A stretch of 5,342 nt of DNA, taken from Pseudomonadota bacterium. Its GTDB lineage: Bacteria > Bdellovibrionota_B > Oligoflexia > Oligoflexales > JAPPIL01. The notes beneath the pieces were generated by a model. That model saw only the letters and a program-made list of their open reading frames with translations. It searched no databases and had not been told where the DNA came from. Shown here piece by piece: positions 1-5,189 of this stretch (the stretch's first letter is position 1; each line of letters starts with the position of its first letter). Position numbers and translations under genes: made by a program. Location: assembly GCA_028877195.1 (NCBI GenBank), contig JAPPIL010000044.1, positions 1 through 5,342 of the forward strand, written 5' to 3'.

Positions 1-945
1 GAAGTCATTCGCACCGATGCTTGCGATCAGATCAAAGAGATGACCATTGCCGTTGTTTGGCTTATACACATTGTTAACACTTTTATAGCAACTGTTGTTG
101 CCGTTATCACAGGTGCTTAAGTAGTTTTGTCTTGTGTCATCAGTGTCTTTGATAATACCAAAGACACTGCGAGTGTTATCTTTAGCTTTCCAGTTCTTCG
201 ATAAGCGCTCACTCTCTCTATTGTCTTTGTTTTCGCAAGTTGTGCCAGTCCCTACGTGCCTATTATTTCTCACACATTGCAGGTCTTCGTCAGTGATCAG
301 CAGAACAACTTGGGCATCCGCGTTGTTGCGTTGCCAGCGCGGGTTGTTGACAAGCTTAACCGCGTTGTCGATCATAAGCTCATTATTATAATTTGTTCCC
401 GTTTGTCTTACACCAACAAGATATTCGTTGAGTTTATCAGCATGGTCGTCAATGCTTTTTGAACTCAATGCTTCGAGATATTCACTACCCTTACTTGAAC
501 CTGTTACGGCGATCTTCCAGTCCGAACCTGTGAGTTTAGTGGTAAGCTTGGCACTTAACTCCTTCGCCACTGCCATAAGTGTCTCTTTGGTTATTGACTC
601 GGACTCATCAACAACAATAGCGATGTCGATGATCGCATCTCTACTATCTACACGGGTGCTTGCGACTTTCCCTGTCTGTCTAACACTTCCATTAGCATTA
701 CTGGCCGCGGCAATCGTGCGATACGAGCGCTCGGTATCGGCGGTAATGGTTATCGTGCTTTGACGTTCTGGGCTTGAGAGGTTCACCACCTCCTGTGCAT
801 CTGAAGTGGTCTTAAGCTGGAGCGGTTTGCCGTTTCTCACATGGTGATCGCTACCTACTTGCGGGGCTTTTGTTGGCGCTGAAAACTGCGCTTGCTGGCA
901 AGCGAGCAGCATTAGCAGTGCTGTCGGTATTGTTAGTAAATACAT
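1..945 (-). CDS. VWA-domain lipoprotein, C-terminus cut by window edge
   Basis: The reverse strand is open from ATG at 945 to the left edge: 315 codons, no stop, so the 3' end lies outside. Residues 1-16 form a short hydrophobic signal ending in the lipobox LLAC (Cys16), which predicts a lipid-anchored envelope protein. From about residue 105 a von Willebrand factor A fold is visible. A hydrophobic strand leads into DESES (Asp113, Ser115, Ser117), the DxSxS metal-ion adhesion site, and the strand VVLLITDED supplies the distal Asp219. Thr182 or Thr184 could be the MIDAS threonine. Such domains bind protein ligands through a divalent metal. Four cysteines (224, 237, 279, 286) follow in an Asn-rich stretch and could form disulfides in the periplasm. 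Ligand and role are unknown. No good ribosome binding site precedes the ATG, yet no other ATG, GTG or TTG lies between it and the in-frame upstream stop. It diverges from the secreted-protein gene at 1073. Confidence 0.85.
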   Translation of the reverse strand, partial: MYLLTIPTALLMLLACQQAQFSAPTKAPQVGSDHHVRNGKPLQLKTTSDAQEVVNLSSPERQSTITITADTERSYRTIAAASNANGSVRQTGKVASTRVDSRDAIIDIAIVVDESESITKETLMAVAKELSAKLTTKLTGSDWKIAVTGSSKGSEYLEALSSKSIDDHADKLNEYLVGVRQTGTNYNNELMIDNAVKLVNNPRWQRNNADAQVVLLITDEDLQCVRNNRHVGTGTTCENKDNRESERLSKNWKAKDNTRSVFGIIKDTDDTRQNYLSTCDNGNNSCYKSVNNVYKPNNGNGHLFDLIASIGANDF

Positions 946-960
946 GATGTTATGTCTTGC

Positions 961-970
961 ACCGATCGGT
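961..970. promoter_or_regulatory. Perfect 10-bp palindrome in divergent control region
   Basis: ACCGATCGGT is a perfect palindrome lying 15 bp upstream of the VWA lipoprotein start, inside the 127-bp spacer (946-1072) that separates two divergent genes. Its place suits an operator acting on one or both genes, but no matching regulator is identified. I see no convincing -35/-10 pair on either strand here. The best plus-strand candidate is TTTACT near 1002 with a poor -10, and on the minus strand TTGTCA has no partner at proper distance. The functional call is inference. Confidence 0.3.
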
Positions 971-1057
971 TAATCATGACAAAATATCGGAAACATTTGT
1001 GGTTTACTTAATTTTTTATTTGAACCTACTGTGAGTTCGCTTTGGATTCGCAAACTT

Positions 1058-1065
1058 AAGGAGGA
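1058..1065 (+). promoter_or_regulatory. Strong ribosome binding site that fixes the start at 1073
   Basis: AAGGAGGA is a near-perfect Shine-Dalgarno sequence seven bases before ATG 1073. It decides between this start and the in-frame GTG at 1031. The upstream choice would put 14 charged residues in front of a signal peptide and would place this site inside the coding region. Confidence 0.8.
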
Positions 1066-1072
1066 ACGGTTA

Positions 1073-1492
1073 ATGAAATTGCTAGCATTAGCGGTGATAC
1101 TGTGTGCAAGCTGGTCGGCACATGCTACCAGCAGCTTGGTTATTCCCGATGGGCTTGATGAAGTATTTGATGATTTTCGATTCGGGGCCGAGTCAACCAA
1201 GTGTAAGATGGACGGCAAGCGACGGTTTGTTGTGCATATATATGCCCTTAACCCCAAAAAACTCCCTTGCCAAGTGCGCTACTACAAGCCCACGGAACAC
1301 TCGCAGTCGGGCGGCAAGATACTATGGCATGCCCACCACACTAGAGGCTACTGTCAAAGCAAAGCCAAGCTACTGATCAAACGACTGCAAAACTGGGGCT
1401 GGACTTGTAAGGCTTCAAAACATTTCCCCAACCCTGCTTGCGATGCCAAGAAAGATGGTTGGCATCCACATCATCGTCGTCCTAAATGCTGA
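1073..1492 (+). CDS. Small secreted six-cysteine protein, function unknown
   Basis: This is a 139-residue protein with a clear Sec signal peptide: Met-Lys, a hydrophobic core, then Ala-His-Ala as the likely cleavage site after residue 18. Cys11 sits in the hydrophobic core but is preceded by Leu, not Gly/Ala/Ser, so a lipobox is unlikely. The mature chain of about 121 residues has six cysteines (44, 66, 94, 112, 123, 139), an even number that suits three disulfides in the periplasm or outside the cell. The core has the pattern LPCQVRYYK, then ILWHAHHTRGYC, then LQNWGWTC. From memory it resembles small uncharacterised proteobacterial secreted proteins, but I cannot name a family. The end is basic and rich in His (HAHH at 86-89, HPHH at 131-134), so metal or polyanion binding is possible but unproven. 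The recombinase gene follows 43 bp later on the same strand with no clear terminator between them. Confidence 0.78.
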   Translation: MKLLALAVILCASWSAHATSSLVIPDGLDEVFDDFRFGAESTKCKMDGKRRFVVHIYALNPKKLPCQVRYYKPTEHSQSGGKILWHAHHTRGYCQSKAKLLIKRLQNWGWTCKASKHFPNPACDAKKDGWHPHHRRPKC

Positions 1493-1535
1493 TTAACAAC
1501 TCCTATGCTAACAGCGATTAGGATAGCTGAAATAA

Positions 1536-2177
1536 ATGTTAAAGAGAGTAGTCCTGTATTATCGTGTATCCACCGATAAGCAGGACTTACACATTCAGCA
1601 TGAAGCGCTACAAGGTTGGTTAGCGAAGCGCGACCCTCCTCCAAACAAAGTTTATACGATCAAGGACGAGGGCTACTCTGGTTTGAATATGCGTCGTCCT
1701 GGCTATCGGCAGGTTATGCAATTAGCGATGAACCGCAAGATTGACGCGATCGTCGTCTATCGTCTTGATCGTTTCAGTCGCAGTGCCTCGAATGCTATTC
1801 GCACCCTTCTTGACCTTGATGAGTTTGATGTCGCTTTCATTAGCGTTACACAGCCGATAATGAGCCTTGACCATGAGAATCCTTTTCGGCGCACGATATT
1901 GGCGGCGTTTGCGGAGATTGCCCAAATAGAAAGGGATACTATCGTTGCGAGAGTGCGGGCAGGGCTGCAGGCAGCGCGCAATCGCGGCGTGCGGTTAGGG
2001 CGACCGATCAAGGTCGATGCTGATGCCGCTGCCCATGCTTATCGTTTGCGCTGCGAAGGCAAGACATATCAACAGATTGCTGATGAGCTGCGGTTAAGCA
2101 AAGGCACGATCTATAGTATGGTCAAGGCTGCACGAGATGCCTTAGCGGTATCAAATCATGCGCCCAAAGACACGTGA
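1536..2177 (+). CDS. Small serine recombinase (resolvase/invertase family)
   Basis: This 213-residue protein catalyses site-specific DNA breakage and joining through a serine-DNA intermediate. The N-terminal catalytic domain (about 3-145) begins YYRVSTDKQ, with Arg10 and nucleophile Ser12. The second active-site block is YRLDRFSRS, with Asp78, Arg79 and Arg82 matching the conserved D-R..R of resolvases. FAEIAQIERD (125-134) begins the long helix E that joins to the DNA-binding part. LGRP marks the hinge near 154-157, and the helix-turn-helix is KTYQQIADELRLSKGTIYSM (176-195). The size is that of resolvases and invertases (about 180-215 residues), far shorter than large phage integrases. All key residues are present, so it should be active. 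The start is ATG 1536, with only a weak GGAT-type site upstream. No transposase, cointegrate partner or recognised crossover site is seen in the window. Its stop codon lies inside an inverted repeat (2146-2187). Whether it resolves, inverts or integrates cannot be told from sequence alone. Confidence 0.93.
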   Translation: MLKRVVLYYRVSTDKQDLHIQHEALQGWLAKRDPPPNKVYTIKDEGYSGLNMRRPGYRQVMQLAMNRKIDAIVVYRLDRFSRSASNAIRTLLDLDEFDVAFISVTQPIMSLDHENPFRRTILAAFAEIAQIERDTIVARVRAGLQAARNRGVRLGRPIKVDADAAAHAYRLRCEGKTYQQIADELRLSKGTIYSMVKAARDALAVSNHAPKDT

Positions 2178-2187
2178 TTTGATACCG
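2146..2187. repeat. Perfect 13-bp inverted repeat over the recombinase 3' end
   Basis: CGGTATCAAATCA (2146-2158) and TGATTTGATACCG (2175-2187) are exact reverse complements separated by 16 bases. The right arm contains the TGA stop of the recombinase gene. As RNA it would fold into a stable stem-loop on either strand, so it could end transcription from both convergent genes or protect 3' ends. No T tract follows on either side, so it is not a standard intrinsic terminator. A recombinase binding site is an alternative. Confidence 0.6.
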
Positions 2188-2204
2188 AGCAAATGTCGCC
2201 TCCA

Positions 2205-2219
2205 GGCGCAAGCAGCGCC
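2205..2219. repeat. Short GC hairpin in the convergent spacer
   Basis: GGCGC (2205-2209) and GCGCC (2215-2219) flank a five-base loop in the 74-bp gap between the recombinase stop and the TPR-protein stop. Neither strand shows a T run after it. It may help end transcription, but the evidence is weak. Confidence 0.3.
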
Positions 2220-2251
2220 ACAGGGCAACCAGCACTTGAACGAAGTAACCA

Positions 2252-3346
2252 TCAGGCTGTATGTTTTTTGATGCGGTTGACCAAGCGCTCTACACGCAGA
2301 TAATGTGAGCGTTCCGCCAGCCTAGCCTGAATATCAAGCAGACACTCAAGCACATCTTCCCAAGCATCTTCTTTAGCGTAAATACCGATCATCGCTTCCA
2401 ATGCTTCGATGCAATTCACATCTTTCGCAAAAGCGGCACGATACTCGGTTACGGCAGCCGCACTATTGCCAGCACGAGTGTATAGCCCTGCAATCTTGAG
2501 ATGCAGCTGACTTTGCTGGGTAGTATTGTTGTTGCTGTTTATCTTGCCTTGTAAAATTTTTATACAACTGCCCCAATCCTCTAGGCGAATGTATGAGTCA
2601 TACAAAATCATCGACTTGTCGAGTGGACTGTCTTCGCAATAGCGTTCTAGCACCGCCAATGCTCGACTCGGTTTGTGCTTGGAGTAAAGATAGATTGCCG
2701 CTAATTCTTGGGCAGCACGATACTTGTCCAACCCTCTAGAGACTTGTAAAATTTTTTTGATCGCGGCAATAGCTTGATCCCATTGAAAATTATAGACATA
2801 CACGGATTTAAAATACTTTAGCGCTCGAATATTATTAGCATCAACATTTATCAGCAGACGATAATGCTTGCGTGTCTGTTCATCGTCGGCGAGTTTTTTC
2901 TCGTAAACAAGACATAACCGCTCTAGACACTTTACCCGACAATCTAACTGGTCAAATCTGTCCCATATCGCCGTCAAAACTCTTGCCTGCAACAAAACAT
3001 CGTCTTCTAGCTGATGCCGCACCTCATCCCAAATGAAACTAAAGTTGACCTTGTAGGTAGTGATGATTTTATCCAACAATTCAACACATGCTTGGTCATC
3101 ATTTACGTATTTTATATGGGTGCGGATAGCGAACTTTTGGTTGGCAAGAAAAAGTTCTTGGTTATCCTTGCTATGAGTGCCGAGCAGGGTAAAAAGACTG
3201 TCCCAGCACTCGTAATCGACAAGTAACTGTGCTATCTGGTCGCTTTCTGAAGGAGAGATACGGTCGTTATGCCTAATCCTGTCTACGACCGCTCGTAGCC
3301 TTTCTGCACTAGCTGTGTCTATCCCCTGTGCTGTTGTCTGGGGCAT
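2252..3346 (-). CDS. TPR-like helical-repeat protein, 364 residues
   Basis: There is no signal peptide or membrane segment, so the protein is probably cytoplasmic. From about residue 120 it is built of units near 70 residues long, each entering with Trp (189, 258, 329). The order is W...I..IL, then a helix such as AAQELAAIYLYSK or LHLKIAGLYTRAG, then an AL/AV helix (RALAVLERY, AAVTEYRAAF), then a hydrophobic helix before the next Trp. Each unit reads as a pair of tetratricopeptide-type helical hairpins. Trp48 lies two unit lengths before Trp189, so the N-terminal part may be a decayed copy. Such solenoids hold protein partners; no catalytic motif is visible. ATG 3346 is preceded by a GAGG/AAGGG stretch that can serve as ribosome binding site. 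It starts 20 bp after the TetR stop, which argues for an operon. Partner and pathway are unknown. A general alpha-solenoid that is not strictly TPR is the alternative. Confidence 0.8.
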   Translation of the reverse strand: MPQTTAQGIDTASAERLRAVVDRIRHNDRISPSESDQIAQLLVDYECWDSLFTLLGTHSKDNQELFLANQKFAIRTHIKYVNDDQACVELLDKIITTYKVNFSFIWDEVRHQLEDDVLLQARVLTAIWDRFDQLDCRVKCLERLCLVYEKKLADDEQTRKHYRLLINVDANNIRALKYFKSVYVYNFQWDQAIAAIKKILQVSRGLDKYRAAQELAAIYLYSKHKPSRALAVLERYCEDSPLDKSMILYDSYIRLEDWGSCIKILQGKINSNNNTTQQSQLHLKIAGLYTRAGNSAAAVTEYRAAFAKDVNCIEALEAMIGIYAKEDAWEDVLECLLDIQARLAERSHYLRVERLVNRIKKHTA

Positions 3347-3366
3347 GCCCTTGCCTCATCAGATTA

Positions 3367-3990
3367 CTATGCTTGGTGTGCGTTAGTTTGCTCACAATTA
3401 TCAGACAGTAAACCGCTAATAATCCACTCACTAGCCACAGTAGTAATCTTATCATAGTCAAAGGCATCGTTATCAAACAGGTATTGTAAACTAAACCCAT
3501 CGACGATGGACACGATAAGCGACGCATACATATTGACATCAACACTCTTGAATACTTTTGCCTTAATACCATCCTCAATTACCTTAATCCCTGCATTGCG
3601 AATCATGCGGTAATGCTCGGCAATTGCGGTGCGGACTTCTTGCTTTTGATTAATTTGCGTCCAAAAATCCATGTTGACTTGGTAGTATTCCCTATTATGC
3701 CGCAAAACATCAAAGCATACCGAAATAAAGACTTTTAAGCGCTGTAGAGGGTCTTTAGCGGCGATAATTCGCTTGACTAGTATTGCCTCAATGTCCGCCG
3801 CACACCTGTCCAAGACAGCCATCATCAGTTCGTCTTTATTCAAAAAATAGTAGTGAATTATGCCTTTACTAACATCAGCAGCATCGGCAACATCCTGCAT
3901 TGAGAAGTTGTAATAGCCGTGCTTGATGATGCATTCAACGGTAGCTTCAATTATCTGCTGTTTGCGCTTCGTCCCTTGCGGTCTAGGCAT
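3367..3990 (-). CDS. TetR/AcrR-family transcriptional regulator
   Basis: The length, 207 residues, is normal for TetR regulators. These are dimeric repressors with an N-terminal DNA-binding domain and a C-terminal ligand pocket. Residues 10-57 match the family: a first helix (KQQIIEATVECIIKHG), then helix-turn-helix SMQDVADAADVSKGIIHYYF (30-49), then the usual NKDEL. The C-terminal part (about 80-195) is all helix, with YYQVNMDFW (102-110) and IVDGFSLQYLF (162-172). The latter resembles the last helices of the BetI-like subgroup, though I would not name a ligand from it. Start ATG 3990 has AAGGAAGA upstream (3997-4004). The TPR-protein gene follows after 20 bp, so the pair is likely co-transcribed and the TPR protein is the first candidate target. 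Small dyads at the upstream promoter suggest self-regulation. An envelope or stress ligand is a guess from the neighbouring lipoprotein gene. Confidence 0.92.
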   Translation of the reverse strand: MPRPQGTKRKQQIIEATVECIIKHGYYNFSMQDVADAADVSKGIIHYYFLNKDELMMAVLDRCAADIEAILVKRIIAAKDPLQRLKVFISVCFDVLRHNREYYQVNMDFWTQINQKQEVRTAIAEHYRMIRNAGIKVIEDGIKAKVFKSVDVNMYASLIVSIVDGFSLQYLFDNDAFDYDKITTVASEWIISGLLSDNCEQTNAHQA

Positions 3991-4017
3991 CTGCTGTCTT
4001 CCTTAAAAGTGTGTTTC

Positions 4018-4060
4018 CAGTAGTATAACTGTTTTTACGGGTGATGGGGAACGATATTCC
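4018..4060 (-). promoter_or_regulatory. Candidate promoter and operator of the TetR-TPR unit
   Basis: On the minus strand a good -10 hexamer, TATACT (4022-4027), lies 31 bases before the TetR start codon. The -35 position (about 4045-4050, TCCCCA) is poor. Arms CAGT and ACTG (4018-4031) enclose the -10 as a small inverted repeat, and GGAA-N5-TTCC (4048-4060) overlaps the -35 position. Either could be a TetR-type operator, which often overlaps the promoter. The arms are only four bases, so chance is a real alternative. The rest of the 168-bp spacer, 4061-4158, holds no gene I believe. Confidence 0.3.
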
Positions 4061-4158
4061 GTCGTATGGCAAAAATAATATCAGCCACCCGACTGCCGCC
4101 GAACTGCTGCGAGGTTTTAACTCAACAGCCCACAAATGTGTATACTTTATGCTGTGGT

Positions 4159-4668
4159 TCAGCGCCAGTCATTACCGACAAAACTACGCGGCTGCAATGC
4201 TTCTGACAAGTCTGATACGGCAATAAAGCCATGACGGGTTTCTGCAAACTCACCGCTGATGTTTGCGAGCACGCATTCTCCTTGAGTTAGAGTTGCGACG
4301 ATGTTTGATGAACTGTCTGGCTGTGCATAGGCATTAACATCGTCTCTGTTCACATAGCGCACCGCCTCACCGCCAGTGAAAGTCGGGCTGTCTACTGGTG
4401 GCACTTCAGTATCTGTATCTAGCCCTTGATTAGCGTTAAGGGCATCGTTGACAGGCAGGTTGCTATTCTCGGTAAGGTTACCTGTTGGGTTGTTGAATGA
4501 TTCATCACCACTCAACAATGAGTTTTGCATCTCATCACCAGGCATGCCAGTATTGCCGATATTTGCTTCGTTAGCAGTTTGATTGCCAACCTCAAGGCTA
4601 CCGCCATCTTGTTGAGCTGCGGAGCAGGCATGAAGAACTAGCACCAACGCAATCAACAGAACCTTCAT
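4159..4668 (-). CDS. Lipoprotein with acidic linker and C-terminal SH3-like domain
   Basis: This is a 169-residue protein. Residues 1-15 are a lipoprotein signal: Met-Lys, a Val/Leu-rich core and lipobox LHAC, with Cys15 to be lipidated. Ser16 after the Cys would favour the outer membrane under the E. coli rule. Residues 16-100 are low complexity, rich in Asn, Asp, Glu and Gly. No Lys or Arg occurs from 16 to 103, so this is probably a disordered, acidic tether. Residues about 101-157 fit a bacterial SH3-like domain: AVRYVNRDDVNAYAQPDSSS, then IVATLTQGECVL, then GFIAVSDL, matching the usual strand, Pro-turn, 'L..G..' and 'G.V....L' order. Such domains often bind peptidoglycan or envelope proteins, so the protein may tie the outer membrane to the wall (inference). 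The start at 4668 is chosen because GAGGAG lies seven bases upstream and the signal peptide begins there. Upstream starts to 4749 would add 27 unsuited residues. Confidence 0.78.
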   Translation of the reverse strand: MKVLLIALVLVLHACSAAQQDGGSLEVGNQTANEANIGNTGMPGDEMQNSLLSGDESFNNPTGNLTENSNLPVNDALNANQGLDTDTEVPPVDSPTFTGGEAVRYVNRDDVNAYAQPDSSSNIVATLTQGECVLANISGEFAETRHGFIAVSDLSEALQPRSFVGNDWR

Positions 4669-4675
4669 CGATAAA

Positions 4676-4681
4676 CTCCTC
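4676..4681 (-). promoter_or_regulatory. Ribosome binding site fixing the lipoprotein start
   Basis: On the minus strand GAGGAG stands seven bases before ATG 4668. This supports the shorter 169-residue product over in-frame ATGs farther upstream, at 4683 and 4749. Confidence 0.7.
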
Positions 4682-4763
4682 ATCAAAACACGCACAAAGA
4701 TTACGACCTCACAATGCCTGTCGGCAGCTGACGAAAAAATTTTAATCATGTTGAAGACAAGAG

Positions 4764-4791
4764 TTGTTTTTTAGACATAGTTAGATATGTT
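4764..4791 (+). promoter_or_regulatory. Weak candidate promoter for the BolA-family gene
   Basis: TTGTTT (4764-4769) and TATGTT (4786-4791) are separated by 16 bases, with three and four matches to the sigma-70 consensus. They lie 60 bases before ATG 4851 in the 182-bp divergent spacer 4669-4850, which otherwise is AT-rich and holds no gene. I could not find a convincing promoter for the minus-strand lipoprotein in the same spacer. Low confidence. Confidence 0.25.
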
Positions 4792-4850
4792 AGGTGTTCT
4801 GTTGCACAGCATTTTGCTGCCAGCAGGAGCACAACTACTTTGGTAAACGC

Positions 4851-5078
4851 ATGACCGCACAGCAGATACGCACGGCGATTTTAGCCTCGTTTCCTGATGC
4901 CGAATTGAATGTTAAGGATTTGACTGGCACTGGCGACCACTGGCATGTTGCCATCGTTTCACAACGGTTCAACAACCAGAGCATCCTCAACCAACACAAA
5001 CTCGTTTACGATGCCCTTGCTGCCTACATGAAGAAAGAAATTCATGCCTTGTCTATCGATACCAAGCCACGTTTGTGA
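4851..5078 (+). CDS. BolA-family protein, 75 residues
   Basis: BolA-like proteins are small cytoplasmic proteins that pair with monothiol glutaredoxins to hold or pass on [2Fe-2S] clusters; some also act as transcription factors. This protein spans the compact domain: an opening helix MTAQQIRTAILASFPDAEL, then VKDLTGTGDHWHVAIVS (21-37), then LNQHKLVYDAL (46-56), ending in EIHALSIDTK (63-72). His30 in GDHW and His65 in IHAL occupy positions where relatives carry cluster-ligand or conserved His residues. The motif set is closer to the IbaG/BolA2 branch than to E. coli BolA itself. The start at 4851 rests on the domain beginning there. The ribosome site is weak, and an AGGAG at 4825-4829 is 21 bases away, too far for normal use. 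In-frame GTG 4794 would add a Cys-rich tail unlike the family. No glutaredoxin gene is in the window. Two probable terminators follow, so it is likely a single-gene unit. Confidence 0.87.
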   Translation: MTAQQIRTAILASFPDAELNVKDLTGTGDHWHVAIVSQRFNNQSILNQHKLVYDALAAYMKKEIHALSIDTKPRL

Positions 5079-5090
5079 TTTTTATGAAAG

Positions 5091-5120
5091 GCAGTGCCTC
5101 TCACTGCTCTCTTTTTTTTT
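5091..5120 (+). terminator. Intrinsic terminator of the BolA-family gene
   Basis: GCAGTG (5091-5096) pairs with CACTGC (5102-5107) across a five-base loop, with one more G-U pair outside. A T-rich run ending in nine T follows (5112-5120). It sits 12 bases after the stop codon. The stem is short but the layout is standard. Confidence 0.65.
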
Positions 5121-5155
5121 ATGCGAGGAGGCGCTTCTATCTTTTTTTTTATGCG
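5110..5155. repeat. 16-bp direct repeat with T9 tracts, 30 bp apart
   Basis: The word TCTTTTTTTTTATGCG occurs at 5110-5125 and again at 5140-5155. The two nine-T tracts start exactly 30 bp apart, near three helical turns, and the bases after each copy (AGGAG and GAGGG) remain similar. This may come from a duplicated terminator module. Confidence 0.8.
5126..5150 (+). terminator. Second, weaker tandem terminator
   Basis: AGGAG (5126-5130) can pair with CTTCT (5134-5138), including one G-U pair, across a three-base loop. ATC and nine T follow. It lies directly after the first terminator and could be a back-up. The stem is only five pairs, so its strength is doubtful. Confidence 0.4.
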
Positions 5156-5176
5156 GAGGGCTTTCCCCCCTCCGCA
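5152..5176. repeat. Strong 9-bp GC hairpin without T tract
   Basis: TGCGGAGGG (5152-5160) is the exact reverse complement of CCCTCCGCA (5168-5176), with a seven-base loop. On the plus strand it is preceded, not followed, by a T run. Downstream is C-rich. It fits neither strand as an ordinary intrinsic terminator. Confidence 0.6.
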
Positions 5177-5189
5177 CCTCCCCCCTATC

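Noticed and set aside
134..763. Several plus-strand open frames across the left part of the window
   Set aside because: They lie antisense to the continuous VWA frame, which has a signal peptide and metal-site motifs; their own translations show no domain.
951..960. TATGTCTTGC here also occurs at 5290-5299 in the right palindrome
   Set aside because: A single 10-base match in a 5.3-kb window can arise by chance, and the flanks do not match.
1031..1072. Upstream GTG start for the secreted protein
   Set aside because: It would put charged residues before the signal peptide and would bury the strong AAGGAGGA site that serves ATG 1073.
970..2011. Minus-strand open frames over the secreted-protein and recombinase genes
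   Set aside because: Antisense shadows with no recognisable motif and no sign of their own ribosome sites.
2548..2756. 14-bp repeat CTTGTAAAATTTTT at 2548 and 2743
   Set aside because: It encodes Lys-Ile-Leu-Gln at equivalent places in two repeats of the TPR-like protein, so it reflects the protein repeats, not a DNA element.
4041..4226. 61-codon plus-strand frame upstream of the TetR gene
   Set aside because: No good ribosome site, it overlaps the end of the minus-strand lipoprotein gene, and its translation has no domain.
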